Source: a bacterium (GTDB lineage: Bacteria; Bacillota; Clostridia; Lachnospirales; Lachnospiraceae). From it: a stretch of 48,401 bases of DNA. The notes beneath the pieces were generated by a model that was given only the letters and a program-made list of their open reading frames with translations, was not told where the DNA came from and searched no databases. The translations under genes were made by a program, and so were the position numbers. Numbering within the stretch: the first letter of the stretch is position 1; each line of letters opens with the position of its first letter. This document shows positions 8,191 to 16,165 of the stretch, one piece after another. The DNA is taken from contig JAUNJY010000029.1 of NCBI GenBank assembly GCA_030535455.1, positions 5,898-54,298 of the forward strand, read 5' to 3'.

Positions 8191-8204
8191 ATGAACAGGT
8201 TCAT
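8191..8204. promoter_or_regulatory. Putative TetR operator
   Basis: ATGAAC-AG-GTTCAT is a perfect 6-bp inverted repeat with a 2-bp centre. It lies just downstream of the -10 of the TetR operon promoter, a position suited to blocking initiation. Confidence 0.55.
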
Positions 8205-8208
8205 TTAA

Positions 8209-8237
8209 AACATATGCCATTTCCCATTAAATGTAAA
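8209..8237 (-). promoter_or_regulatory. Promoter of the TetR operon
   Basis: Minus strand: -35 TTTACA, 17-bp spacer, -10 TATGTT. The operator palindrome begins five bases after the -10. Confidence 0.5.
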
Positions 8238-8302
8238 CTTGTTTTAGAAAAAAGTGTCTTGCTTGCAAAACACTCCGCGCCGAACGCTGATCACAAAGTG
8301 AT

Positions 8303-8327
8303 AAACTCCTTCCGCGTAAGTGCGCAT
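8303..8327 (+). repeat. Intergenic repeat, copy 2 (terminator-associated)
   Basis: AAACTCCTTCCGCGTAAGTG plus CGCAT, 80% like 5340-5364. It directly precedes the plus-strand terminator at 8331-8359, although no plus-strand gene lies upstream. The stretch 8238-8495 holds only this repeat, two terminators and a hairpin-forming 3' segment. Confidence 0.45.
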
Positions 8328-8330
8328 CTT

Positions 8331-8359
8331 GGCTTTCTGGTTTTTAGAAAGCCTTTTTT
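8331..8359 (+). terminator. Orphan plus-strand intrinsic terminator
   Basis: GGCTTTCT and AGAAAGCC with a 7-nt loop and six T. No plus-strand coding gene precedes it; the nearest upstream features point the other way. Confidence 0.7.
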
Positions 8360-8399
8360 CATTGATAGGAGGCTTCTCGAAGAGACGCTTTCTATCAAT

Positions 8400-8430
8400 A
8401 AAAAAGAGCCTGACATTACTGTCAGGCTCA
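8400..8430 (-). terminator. Intrinsic terminator of the soluble chemoreceptor gene
   Basis: Read on the minus strand, GAGCCTGACA pairs with TGTCAGGCTC around a 4-nt loop and is followed by six T. It ends the chemoreceptor transcript about 65 nt after its stop codon. Confidence 0.85.
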
Positions 8431-8432
8431 GG

Positions 8433-8495
8433 CTGTAGACAAATGAAATCTTGCATGAATGAGCACTAATCATTTCCCTCGGCTTTGTCTACAAG
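8433..8495 (-). repeat. Hairpin-forming 3' UTR element with TTTGTC(T/A/G)ACA core
   Basis: The ends (CTGTAGACAAA and TTTGTCTACAAG) pair with each other across about 40 nt, and an inner GAAAT/ATTTC pair extends the stem. The core TTTGTCTACA recalls the TTTGTC(A/G)ACAAG core of the repeats at 38309 and 39922. All three lie just ahead of terminator hairpins. Confidence 0.35.
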
Positions 8496-9332
8496 TTAAA
8501 GAAGTGCTCTGTCCTTGCAAATCTGATTAACTCTTTTTGCAGAGTCAATTACTGTTTCAAACTTATCATTTAAATGATTTGCAGCTTCTGCTTGTTCTGT
8601 TGCTATTGACGTAGAAGAATTAATTGCTTCTCTTACTGAATCTAGTGATTTTACAATCTCTGTTAGATTTCCATTGATCATTTGTGCTGAATCTGCACTC
8701 ATCTTGGAGAATTTACGCATTTCTTCCGATACTACCGCAAATCCTTGTCCCGCCTGCCCTGCTCTCGCTGATTCAATGGATGCATTAAGTGCAAGGATAT
8801 TTGAAAATTTAGCATTTTTCTGAATGACATCAACGATTTTGGTTGCTTCTGCCACTTGTTCTCTTACTAAATCTGTGATATTTTGAACTTTTGTCATATT
8901 GCTTGCCAGCTCTTGTGTCCCATGCTTAATATCATTAATCGACTCATCCGTATGGGAAAGAGCATTGGTAAGTGTCTTTGCTGAAACCATGATTTCTTCT
9001 TTATACTCTGTAGAAAAACAGTATGTGATTGCCCCTATAATCTTACTTCCATCTTTAACTGCTGTAATCGTTCCTTCGAATGCCATACCAAATGCTTCTT
9101 TGGGAACTTTGTTATATGCCTGTACTCCCGTGCGAAGTACCTCAAAAATCTTATCGTTTTTATCTTGTAGCTGATAACCTTCTTCAAAATTAACGTCAAT
9201 TGACTTACTTTTTAAAAATTTCACTACAACTCCCTCACTGTCCCATACTCCAATTGCCGCATCCGTCCCTGTTACAGACTTAAGTAATGGAATTGCTTCT
9301 GCAATTGCTTGTAACTTACTGTTCTTTATCAT
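8496..9332 (-). CDS. Soluble methyl-accepting chemotaxis-like protein
   Basis: A 278-residue cytoplasmic chemoreceptor. There is no membrane helix. Residues 1-115 look like a small sensor (GTDAAIGVWDSEGVVVKF and a later ITAVKDGSKIIGAITYCF strand pair, PAS/Cache-like). Residues 120-278 are helical and carry the receptor tip NILALNASIESARAGQAGQG. The helices are much shorter than in classical receptors. The ATG at 9332 is favoured by AGGGGG. It is monocistronic with its own terminator. It would signal to CheA/CheW, which are not encoded here. The ligand is unknown. Confidence 0.82.
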   Translation of the reverse strand: MIKNSKLQAIAEAIPLLKSVTGTDAAIGVWDSEGVVVKFLKSKSIDVNFEEGYQLQDKNDKIFEVLRTGVQAYNKVPKEAFGMAFEGTITAVKDGSKIIGAITYCFSTEYKEEIMVSAKTLTNALSHTDESINDIKHGTQELASNMTKVQNITDLVREQVAEATKIVDVIQKNAKFSNILALNASIESARAGQAGQGFAVVSEEMRKFSKMSADSAQMINGNLTEIVKSLDSVREAINSSTSIATEQAEAANHLNDKFETVIDSAKRVNQICKDRALL

Positions 9333-9457
9333 GGTGTTCCCCCTATACATTCATCAATAAGATTCTTCTTATTAAAATAAGTCTAATTGATACCATTCAC
9401 GTCCGTCAAGCAAAAGTGTAAATTACTAGGTTTTTTTGTGTTTTTATGTAACTTCTA

Positions 9458-9928
9458 TTATAACTCTTTCTCCATACAGATTGAATTTGGCATCTCCTTA
9501 TAGGGACCATAGTTTGGAACCACTTTATATCCTATGGACTTATATAGCTTCATGGCAGCAACCAAAGGCTTTCCTGTCTCTAATACAGCATATTTATATC
9601 CCTTACTCTTTGCCTTTTCTTCTAAGCGAGAAAGCAGTTCTTTGGATAATCCCTGGCCTCGAAATTCTTTTTCTACAAAGACTCTCTTTATTTCCATTGT
9701 CTCCTGATCATAGTGTTTAAAGCTTCCACATCCAATGGGACGATTTCCATCATAAATCAAAATCACATCATGGATGGCTTCCCTTGTATTAAACTGTTCA
9801 TACTGTTTACGCTGAAACTTGGTTCCTACCAATTCATCCAGATTTTCATCCAGTCTACTGCAAAGATAGGAGAAATCCTCATTGTCTCCATCTGTCATAA
9901 CAAATCTTTTTCCACATTGTAGTTCCAT
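9458..9928 (-). CDS. GNAT family N-acetyltransferase
   Basis: A 156-residue GNAT-fold protein. The acetyl-CoA pyrophosphate-binding loop is clear (VEKEFRGQGLSKELLSRLEE, the Q/RxxGxG/A motif), and the last motif with LYKSIGYKVVPNYGPY is intact. It transfers an acetyl group to an amine of a small molecule or protein; the acceptor is unknown. The ATG at 9928 is chosen because GAGAGG sits nine bases upstream, whereas an ATG nine bases earlier abuts that site. It may be cotranscribed after the Na/Pi symporter gene, 31 bp away. Confidence 0.85.
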   Translation of the reverse strand: MELQCGKRFVMTDGDNEDFSYLCSRLDENLDELVGTKFQRKQYEQFNTREAIHDVILIYDGNRPIGCGSFKHYDQETMEIKRVFVEKEFRGQGLSKELLSRLEEKAKSKGYKYAVLETGKPLVAAMKLYKSIGYKVVPNYGPYKEMPNSICMEKEL

Positions 9929-9959
9929 CTTATGCATCCTCTCTTTGTTTTTTCCTTAA

Positions 9960-11699
9960 TTATACAATATATTTCTTATAGAACATAACATAATATCCCT
10001 CAAAAACCGGGTCATTTTTTGTCTTCATATCATGAAGGAATTTATGAGTGTCGAAACTTGACTCTCCCACCCTTATGATACAGACCGCCACGTTAGAGCA
10101 ATGGTCTGCAATTCGCTCACAATTGGTAATCAGATCATTAAATATAAATCCCTGTTCTGGAGTGCAAATGCCCTTACGTAATCTCTTGATATGGGTCTCT
10201 TTTAAATTATCACACATCATATCAATTACTTCTTCTAATGGCTCTACCTTGACTGCCTCTTTTTTATCATTCTTGCAATAGCTTTCAATGGCCATATCTA
10301 AGATTTCCATAACCGCATCTAGAAGCTTATCCGCCTCATCTCTGGCCGGTTCTGAAAAAGTCAATTTCTTCTCATGCAATTCTTCTGCAACTTCTGCTAA
10401 GTTTAACGCATGATCCCCAATCCGTTCAAAATCACTGATTACATGCAAGATTCTAGATACTTCCCTATTATCCTTGTCAGAAAGACTTACTTTTCCCAGC
10501 TTTAGCAGGTAGGTTCCCAGATTATCCTCATAATAATCCAGCTGCTCCTCATTTTCCTTTACCTCTTTCATCATCTGATCTGAATATTCATAATGAAGAT
10601 CCCTAGCCATTGCCACAGATGTCTTTGTAAGCCTTGCCATCTTAAGGATCTGCTCATGACATTCTGCAATGGCAAATGAAGGAGTTGCCAAAAGACGCTG
10701 GTCTAAAAAGGTAGGTTCCTTATGCCTACTCTCAGGTATTGTCTTCTTAGCAAGCCTTTCAAGCTGCTTCATAAATGGAAACAGCATCGTGGTTGTCATC
10801 AAATTAAAGATGCTATGGACACCTGCTATCCCCACCGGCGATATGGCATCCTCCACAAAGGAAAACCGAAGGAAGAAGTGCAAGGTATAAAATAGGGACA
10901 GACAAATAATCGTTCCAATTAAATTAAAATAGATATGTACCATCGCAACCCTTTTTGCATTCTTATTTACGCCTATGCTTGATAATAATGCAGTGACACA
11001 GGTTCCAATATTCTGGCCCATAATAATAGGCATTGCCATTCCAAAGGTAACACTTCCTGTTAAGGAAAAGGCTTGCAGAATACCCACCGATGCTGCAGAG
11101 CTCTGAATGATACCGGTAAAGGCTGCCCCTACCAGTACGCCAAGGATAGGATTTTTAAATGCAACCAGGATCTTAGTAAACTGTGGCATATCCGCCAGTG
11201 GCTTTACTGCCTCGCTCATAAGCTGCATTCCAAACATAAGGATAGAAAATCCGATTAAGATATTGCCGATGTCTTTCTTCTTCTTTTTCCCTATCATTAG
11301 CAGCAAAATGCCAATCATGGCAATGATCGGCGAAAAACGCTCTGGCTGAAGAAGCTGTATAAATATATTTTCTCCCTTTACACCTGCCAGACTTAAAATC
11401 CAGGCAGTCAGCGTAGTTCCAATATTGGAGCCCATGATAATGCCAATGGTCTGCCTCAGTTCCATAATACCAGAATTCACAAATCCAACCAGCATGACTG
11501 TCATTGCGGAAGAGGATTGTATGGCAATCGTTACTCCTGCTCCAAACAGCAAGCTTTTTAGCGGTGTCGTTGTTACTCGTTTTAATGCGCTTTCTAGTTT
11601 TCCACCTGTCATTTTTTCCAAACCGGAGGACATGACATTCATCCCATACAGAAAGAATGCCAGGCCTCCTATTAGTGTAAATAAAGAAAAAATATTCAT
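9960..11699 (-). CDS. Na/phosphate symporter (NptA family) with C-terminal PhoU domain
   Basis: A 579-residue protein. The N-terminal 300 residues are membrane-embedded and contain the two inverted Na/Pi cotransporter repeats, each marked by a QSS motif (IAIQSSSAMTVMLVGF near residue 60 and IIQSSAASVGILQAF near residue 200). Residues about 345-560 are a helical PhoU-like pair of bundles (SDFERIGDHALNLAE and TNCERIADHCSNVA), which bind metal and modulate transport. It imports phosphate with Na+. The neighbouring Ca2+/Na+ exchanger gene lies upstream on the same strand, 29 bp away, so the two may share a transcript. Confidence 0.9.
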   Translation of the reverse strand: MNIFSLFTLIGGLAFFLYGMNVMSSGLEKMTGGKLESALKRVTTTPLKSLLFGAGVTIAIQSSSAMTVMLVGFVNSGIMELRQTIGIIMGSNIGTTLTAWILSLAGVKGENIFIQLLQPERFSPIIAMIGILLLMIGKKKKKDIGNILIGFSILMFGMQLMSEAVKPLADMPQFTKILVAFKNPILGVLVGAAFTGIIQSSAASVGILQAFSLTGSVTFGMAMPIIMGQNIGTCVTALLSSIGVNKNAKRVAMVHIYFNLIGTIICLSLFYTLHFFLRFSFVEDAISPVGIAGVHSIFNLMTTTMLFPFMKQLERLAKKTIPESRHKEPTFLDQRLLATPSFAIAECHEQILKMARLTKTSVAMARDLHYEYSDQMMKEVKENEEQLDYYEDNLGTYLLKLGKVSLSDKDNREVSRILHVISDFERIGDHALNLAEVAEELHEKKLTFSEPARDEADKLLDAVMEILDMAIESYCKNDKKEAVKVEPLEEVIDMMCDNLKETHIKRLRKGICTPEQGFIFNDLITNCERIADHCSNVAVCIIRVGESSFDTHKFLHDMKTKNDPVFEGYYVMFYKKYIV

Positions 11700-11728
11700 T
11701 GTTCCATCCTACCCCTTATTTTTTCATA

Positions 11729-12667
11729 TTAACTTAACATCATAAGGTAAGCAAAGTATGCTGCATAACCAATCAGCATAAGAACGCCTCCGCTCCTTGT
11801 CAGCTTTCTCTTTCTTACTACACAAACCCACAGCAACACGCCTGCTGCAAATGCGATTACTGTATCAATGATGAAGTTTGAGGCAAATACAACTGGTGTA
11901 ATTAATGCCGTTGTTCCTACAACAAAAAGGATATTGAACATATTGCTTCCTACAATATTGCCAATTGCAATGTCTGCCTTTCCTTTTCTTGCTGCGGAAA
12001 CCGAGGTAAATAGCTCTGGAAGAGAGGTTCCTAATGCCACTATGGTAAGTCCGATAAACCGCTCACTCATTCCCAACACTTTTGCAATGTCTGTTGCCGC
12101 ATTAACGGTCACATCGCTTCCCCAGACAATCAGGCCCAGGCCAACAATGGTAAGAATGATCAGTTTCCATAACGGCTGCTTCTCTTCCTTCTCTTCCACA
12201 TCCACTTTGTCTTTCTTTGCCATGCGGAACAGATATCCAAGATATACAAGAAAAGCTAGCCAAAGCAGAATTCCCTCCACTAATGTGATTTGGCCTCCGG
12301 TCATTCCAAATCCTAAGAGCAAAAGCGTTACAAACAGCATATACGGAATTTCATACAGGATCGTAGATTTTGCAACTGCTATACTGACTATGACAGAAGA
12401 AATACCAAGAATGATCAGTATGTTTAAAATATTACTTCCTACCACATTGCCAATTGTAATAGCGGCACTTCCCTCTAATGCTGCGGTAATGCTTACTGCT
12501 GCTTCTGGTGCACTGGTTCCCATTGCTACAATGGTAAGGCCAATTACGATCTGCGGGATACCAAACTTGGCCGCGATCTCAGCCGCACCATCCACAAACC
12601 AGTCAGCTCCTTTTACTAACATGATAAATCCAACAACCAATAAAATACATGATATTAAAATATTCAT
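11729..12667 (-). CDS. CaCA family Na+/Ca2+ (cation) antiporter, YrbG-like
   Basis: A 312-residue protein with ten membrane helices and the two alpha-repeats of the CaCA superfamily: GTSAPEAAVSITAALEG with GNVVGSNILNI (about residues 50-85), and GTSLPELFTSVSAARKG with GNIVGSNMFNI (about 210-250). The acidic residues in GTSxPE form the ion-binding site. It is expected to export Ca2+ or another cation in exchange for Na+ or H+. It precedes the Na/Pi symporter gene on the same strand. Confidence 0.9.
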   Translation of the reverse strand: MNILISCILLVVGFIMLVKGADWFVDGAAEIAAKFGIPQIVIGLTIVAMGTSAPEAAVSITAALEGSAAITIGNVVGSNILNILIILGISSVIVSIAVAKSTILYEIPYMLFVTLLLLGFGMTGGQITLVEGILLWLAFLVYLGYLFRMAKKDKVDVEEKEEKQPLWKLIILTIVGLGLIVWGSDVTVNAATDIAKVLGMSERFIGLTIVALGTSLPELFTSVSAARKGKADIAIGNIVGSNMFNILFVVGTTALITPVVFASNFIIDTVIAFAAGVLLWVCVVRKRKLTRSGGVLMLIGYAAYFAYLMMLS

Positions 12668-12756
12668 TCTTTCACTCCTCCATACTTACTATTTGCAAAT
12701 ACTTTAAATATTACTAAAACAAAGGGACTTCTTTCCGGTGAGCAGCCTCCTATTAA

Positions 12757-12802
12757 TTAAAAAAAGACCTTTATCGCACAAAAATAGTGCGATAAAAGTC
12801 TT
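12757..12802 (-). terminator. Intrinsic terminator of the chemoreceptor gene at 12956
   Basis: On the minus strand a roughly 15-bp stem (TTTATCGCAC with GTGCGATAAA inside) is followed by seven T. About 150 nt of 3' UTR lie between the gene end and this hairpin; I see no gene there, only a TGACGTCA palindrome near 12846. Confidence 0.8.
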
Positions 12803-12955
12803 GTTCTTATTTCAGTATGCATTCCGGTTGATTAATCAGCGTGATGACGTCATGCATAACATCGGTTTTTAGATGCGAACTACTCCCTCATATCAAGCTT
12901 AATATAACAAATATTGTCATCTTGGTCAATCTAAAAAATGAAAACTTCGTAGTAT

Positions 12956-14443
12956 TTATTCTGCTTCAATATAAACTTGTAATCGTTCTGCTGTTTCAAG
13001 CAGCTCATTGGCAATATTCCTTGTCTGCTGTACCTGTTCTTGAATACGTCCTGTCGCATTGGTTGTCGTCTCAATATTTTCTGCTGACATTCTGCTTTCA
13101 TTTGTAAGCACATTGATATTTTCCATAATATCATTATTAGAACCTAAAATATGTTCTACTTTGTCAGATACTTGGGATACCATATCATTTACATTGCTCA
13201 TATTACCTGTGATCTGTTGGAAGATCGTATCTGTCGATAAGATCAGTTCATTTTGATCTTTATTTAACTGGTTAAACTCTTCTACTGATTCCACTACTTC
13301 TTCAATCAAGGTCTGTAACTCTAAGATAATCTTGGAGATGCCTCCCACCGATTGTCCTGTCTGGGATGCAAGGTTACCAATCTCGCCTGCAACAACAGAA
13401 AAGCTTCTTCCTGCTTCTCCGGCTCTGGCACTTTCAATACTTGCATTCAGCGAAAGCATATTGATCTGTTTTGCAATGGAGTTGATTACCTCGGTAATTC
13501 GATTAATCTCAACCATTTTATTTTTTAAGGCAGACATAGATGTGGAGACATTGCTTCCACTGTTATTCATCAGTCCTGTATTCTCAGTTAAATGTCTTAC
13601 AAGTGACATTCCTTCATCAAGCTTATCAATGGACTGTCCTGATAAATGATCCATCTCTTTTGCCTGTGTTGCAGTCTCTGCAATGATTGTCTGAATGTCT
13701 TTTGTGAGTAAGTTTTGGCTGTCAATGCTGTTAGTTGTCTTCTTAACTCCGCTTGACATGGCATCCATTACTTCACTCATTTTTTCACTGGAATTCTGTA
13801 ATTCTGTTACAATGGAGAATATCTCTTTCGAGCGGTCGTCTAATATTCCACCAATTGCTAATACCTCTTTTAAAATGACTTCCTGCTTCTCATTTGCTTC
13901 TTTAAGAAGTCCTAGATTATCCTGGTTAATCTGATTTGTCAGTTTCGTAACAAGAATCGAGCTGATACAGACGATTGTAACAGCGATTGCCTGAATTACA
14001 TAATTCATAATATCATTACTGCTGTTAATATTACGAATAGCATAAAAATTAATGATTGCTAACACATTGGTAAATGCAAATCCAGCAGCTATACGCTTCA
14101 TTAATGCAATATCATAATACATCGTATAAATATAGATGATTGGAATAAGATAGATAAATACAAGGTTTCTGTCTGTCGTAACCAAAGTAATCACGTACAT
14201 AATAAAAAATCCTATAATTGTCTGACCCTTTATATTTTCTGAGCTAGGGTCTTTTTTATACGAAAGGAAGGAATGTCCTCCTGTTGTAATACCGATAATC
14301 AAAAATATGATGGTAGACGTAATTGTTTTTTCGCCTCTAAATACTCCAATTGTATTTCCTAATGTCGCTGCAATGGTAATGCTTAAAACTACAGTAATGA
14401 CTAGTTTATTCATTGCCGACAAATTTTTCTTTGTTTGTTCCAT
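12956..14443 (-). CDS. Membrane chemoreceptor with six-helix N-terminal domain
   Basis: A 495-residue receptor. Six membrane helices fill residues 12-180 with very short loops, so it has no external ligand domain and no HAMP. The rest is a helical signalling domain with the tip [20 protein letters not shown] (about residues 338-357). The tip keeps the NASIExARAGExGR pattern that contacts CheA and CheW. There is no C-terminal CheR-binding pentapeptide. The membrane domain itself may sense lipids, voltage, redox or a hydrophobic ligand. A sigma-D-like -10 (GCCGATAT) lies 31 bp upstream, linking it to the motility regulon. AGGAGG precedes the ATG. Confidence 0.85.
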   Translation of the reverse strand: MEQTKKNLSAMNKLVITVVLSITIAATLGNTIGVFRGEKTITSTIIFLIIGITTGGHSFLSYKKDPSSENIKGQTIIGFFIMYVITLVTTDRNLVFIYLIPIIYIYTMYYDIALMKRIAAGFAFTNVLAIINFYAIRNINSSNDIMNYVIQAIAVTIVCISSILVTKLTNQINQDNLGLLKEANEKQEVILKEVLAIGGILDDRSKEIFSIVTELQNSSEKMSEVMDAMSSGVKKTTNSIDSQNLLTKDIQTIIAETATQAKEMDHLSGQSIDKLDEGMSLVRHLTENTGLMNNSGSNVSTSMSALKNKMVEINRITEVINSIAKQINMLSLNASIESARAGEAGRSFSVVAGEIGNLASQTGQSVGGISKIILELQTLIEEVVESVEEFNQLNKDQNELILSTDTIFQQITGNMSNVNDMVSQVSDKVEHILGSNNDIMENINVLTNESRMSAENIETTTNATGRIQEQVQQTRNIANELLETAERLQVYIEAE

Positions 14444-14473
14444 AAATTATGTCCTCCTAAAGTCTCATAACTT

Positions 14474-14498
14474 ATATCGGCTAATTTAGTTTCTTTTA
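14474..14498 (-). promoter_or_regulatory. Sigma-D (motility) type promoter
   Basis: Minus strand: an exact GCCGATAT -10 with TAAA 13 nt upstream. The usual spacing in Bacillus is about 15, so the -35 is slightly off. It precedes a chemoreceptor gene, the expected kind of target. Confidence 0.5.
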
Positions 14499-14566
14499 TT
14501 ACCATATATTTAGTATTTATGTTTCCATTTTTTCACTTATTGTAAGGTTTCCCAAGTCCATCTTTT

Positions 14567-15013
14567 CTAAATATAGTCCTTCATGGTTCCAAAATCATAT
14601 AGTTTGTTAAACTCGTCATTTTCTGATTTCAGCCAGATATAGACTGGAATGTTATCCAGTTCCCGAAACCGTTCAAACAGCCTGCGATCACCATAGCGTA
14701 CTGCCTGCAAAGCAGTTGGCATCTCACGTAAAAAAATCTCATTGCGCATCTTGCTATTTCCAGATATATTTTCCCCATCTACAAGTACCGTTCCTCGCAG
14801 CTGCAGCTTATTATCCACTACCACATACTCTAGCAGTACTTCGTCTCTTAAAGGTCCAATCATATCATCCGCATACTCTGTTCCAACTGTGACAAACAGC
14901 TCACCAGTATCATCAGAATGGGTGACTGTATATTTTCTTCCTCGAACGGGATTTACTGGGCTTACATTATTGCGAAACTCTGTAAAAACTCTTGCAGGAT
15001 CTAATTGCTTCAT
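14567..15013 (-). CDS. STAY-GREEN (SGR) family protein, Mg-dechelatase-like
   Basis: A 148-residue protein that covers the whole Staygreen domain. Family landmarks are present in order: LDPARVFTEFRNNVSP, RKYTVTHSDDTGELFVTVG, PLRDEVLLEY, MRNEIFLREMPTALQAVRYGD and the C-terminal ELDNIPVYIW. His32 and Asp34 in THSD and Asp57 in LRDEV match residues reported as important in bacterial SGR. Known: bacterial SGR proteins can remove Mg2+ from chlorophyll a, though natural substrates in non-photosynthetic hosts are unclear. The ATG follows AGGAG. It is downstream of an alpha/beta hydrolase gene on the same strand, 57 bp away. Confidence 0.85.
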   Translation of the reverse strand: MKQLDPARVFTEFRNNVSPVNPVRGRKYTVTHSDDTGELFVTVGTEYADDMIGPLRDEVLLEYVVVDNKLQLRGTVLVDGENISGNSKMRNEIFLREMPTALQAVRYGDRRLFERFRELDNIPVYIWLKSENDEFNKLYDFGTMKDYI

Positions 15014-15070
15014 TCTTACCTCTCCTAATATGTTTCCTACCCTTATTATATTAAAAAATCAAAGAGACGT

Positions 15071-16021
15071 TCATCCTATGCCCAGTACCTCTTTTTCAAT
15101 AATCTTCATAGCTTTTATTGGCTCTTCAAATAATGGGCTGTGTGCAGAGTTTTCAAATGTAAAGATTTTTTTACAAGGTGCCTTCAGATACTCATAATAC
15201 TCTTTCTGCAAACAATAACAGCAAGTATAATCATGTCTTCCTGCAAAGAAATAAATTGGAATATCGATGGTTTGAATTCGATCAAATGCTGTATAGCCAA
15301 AGGATTCCTCTCGTACCTTTGTTTTCTGTGCAAATGCCTTTCCTCTCCATATATTGATACGCTGCCGTGGACTATAGCCTTTTAGAAACAGACTTGGTAA
15401 GAAAATCTCTTTGACTACTGACTTCATTTTGTGAGTCGTACCTACCCCTAGTTCATGCATGGCAGTATCACGTATGGATGACGTTACATACTTATGGAGT
15501 GCCTCTTCTGACTCTAATACAGAATACTGTTTCATCCTCTTAACCATCTTGCCATTTCCCATCTTTTTATATTTCTCCAACATATAGCGATACGCCATAC
15601 GCTCTGATTTTGGCTGGTTTACAATCTGTGAAATGGTGATATAGGCATAAAACAGCTCCGGTCTTTTTTTAGCCAGCTCTATACCGATACAAGTACCAAA
15701 CGAATGGGCCATCAAATAAATCTTATCCTGTTGAAACTCTTTCCTTAAATAATTTGTTACTGCAATGGCATCATTTCTATATTGTTTCAAGGTCATTTTA
15801 TCAGGATCTGTCTTGTGATGATAGGAAAGGCCGGTTCCTCTGTAATCCCAGTAGCAGACCACAAAATCCTGTTCCAGACCGGAAGGATATTGGTTTTCTA
15901 ATAAGTATTCCGGAATTCCCGGTCCGCCAGACAAAAATAATAATACCGGTTTATCACCCTGATCTCCTAATAGGATCATTCCCTGTTTCTCTCCATCGAT
16001 TTCTATGTAGCGTTTTTCCAT
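15071..16021 (-). CDS. Alpha/beta hydrolase, prolyl-iminopeptidase-like
   Basis: A 316-residue alpha/beta hydrolase. The oxyanion motif SGGPGIPEY is at residues 31-39, the WDYRGTGLS strand at 58-66, and the nucleophile elbow AHSFG with Ser107. The likely acid is in AGRHDYTC and the His in FENSAHSPLFEEP near the C-terminus. GGPG plus DYRGTGLS points to the proline iminopeptidase branch, but many members are esterases or peptidases of unknown substrate. AGGAGG precedes the ATG. It may be cotranscribed with the STAY-GREEN gene. Confidence 0.82.
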   Translation of the reverse strand: MEKRYIEIDGEKQGMILLGDQGDKPVLLFLSGGPGIPEYLLENQYPSGLEQDFVVCYWDYRGTGLSYHHKTDPDKMTLKQYRNDAIAVTNYLRKEFQQDKIYLMAHSFGTCIGIELAKKRPELFYAYITISQIVNQPKSERMAYRYMLEKYKKMGNGKMVKRMKQYSVLESEEALHKYVTSSIRDTAMHELGVGTTHKMKSVVKEIFLPSLFLKGYSPRQRINIWRGKAFAQKTKVREESFGYTAFDRIQTIDIPIYFFAGRHDYTCCYCLQKEYYEYLKAPCKKIFTFENSAHSPLFEEPIKAMKIIEKEVLGIG

Positions 16022-16090
16022 ACAAACGTCCTCCTTCTGGATTTTCTACCAATCACTCCTTATTATTAATTCTCTTGGTTTATCCATTTT

Positions 16091-16119
16091 TTGTCAACCA
16101 ATATTATGCATACAATACT
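16091..16119 (+). promoter_or_regulatory. Promoter of the oxalate decarboxylase gene
   Basis: TTGTCA, a 17-bp spacer and AATACT, giving a start near 16126 and a leader of about 40 nt. Confidence 0.5.
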
Positions 16120-16165
16120 CTATCTTCCAGATACTATCTTTATTAACAATATACAGGAGGTTGTA

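Noticed and set aside
8214-8473. Several overlapping 60-74 codon frames on both strands
   Set aside because: They run through two terminators, a repeat and a promoter. None has a ribosome site or a sensible composition.
11868-12707. 279-codon plus-strand open frame opposite the Ca2+ antiporter
   Set aside because: It is the antisense of a well-conserved antiporter gene and has no ribosome site or protein-like composition; low stop frequency in that frame explains it.
12668-12760. Possible yybP-ykoY type riboswitch before the cation antiporter
   Set aside because: I looked for the conserved GGGGAGUA-like core and paired stems in this leader and did not find them.
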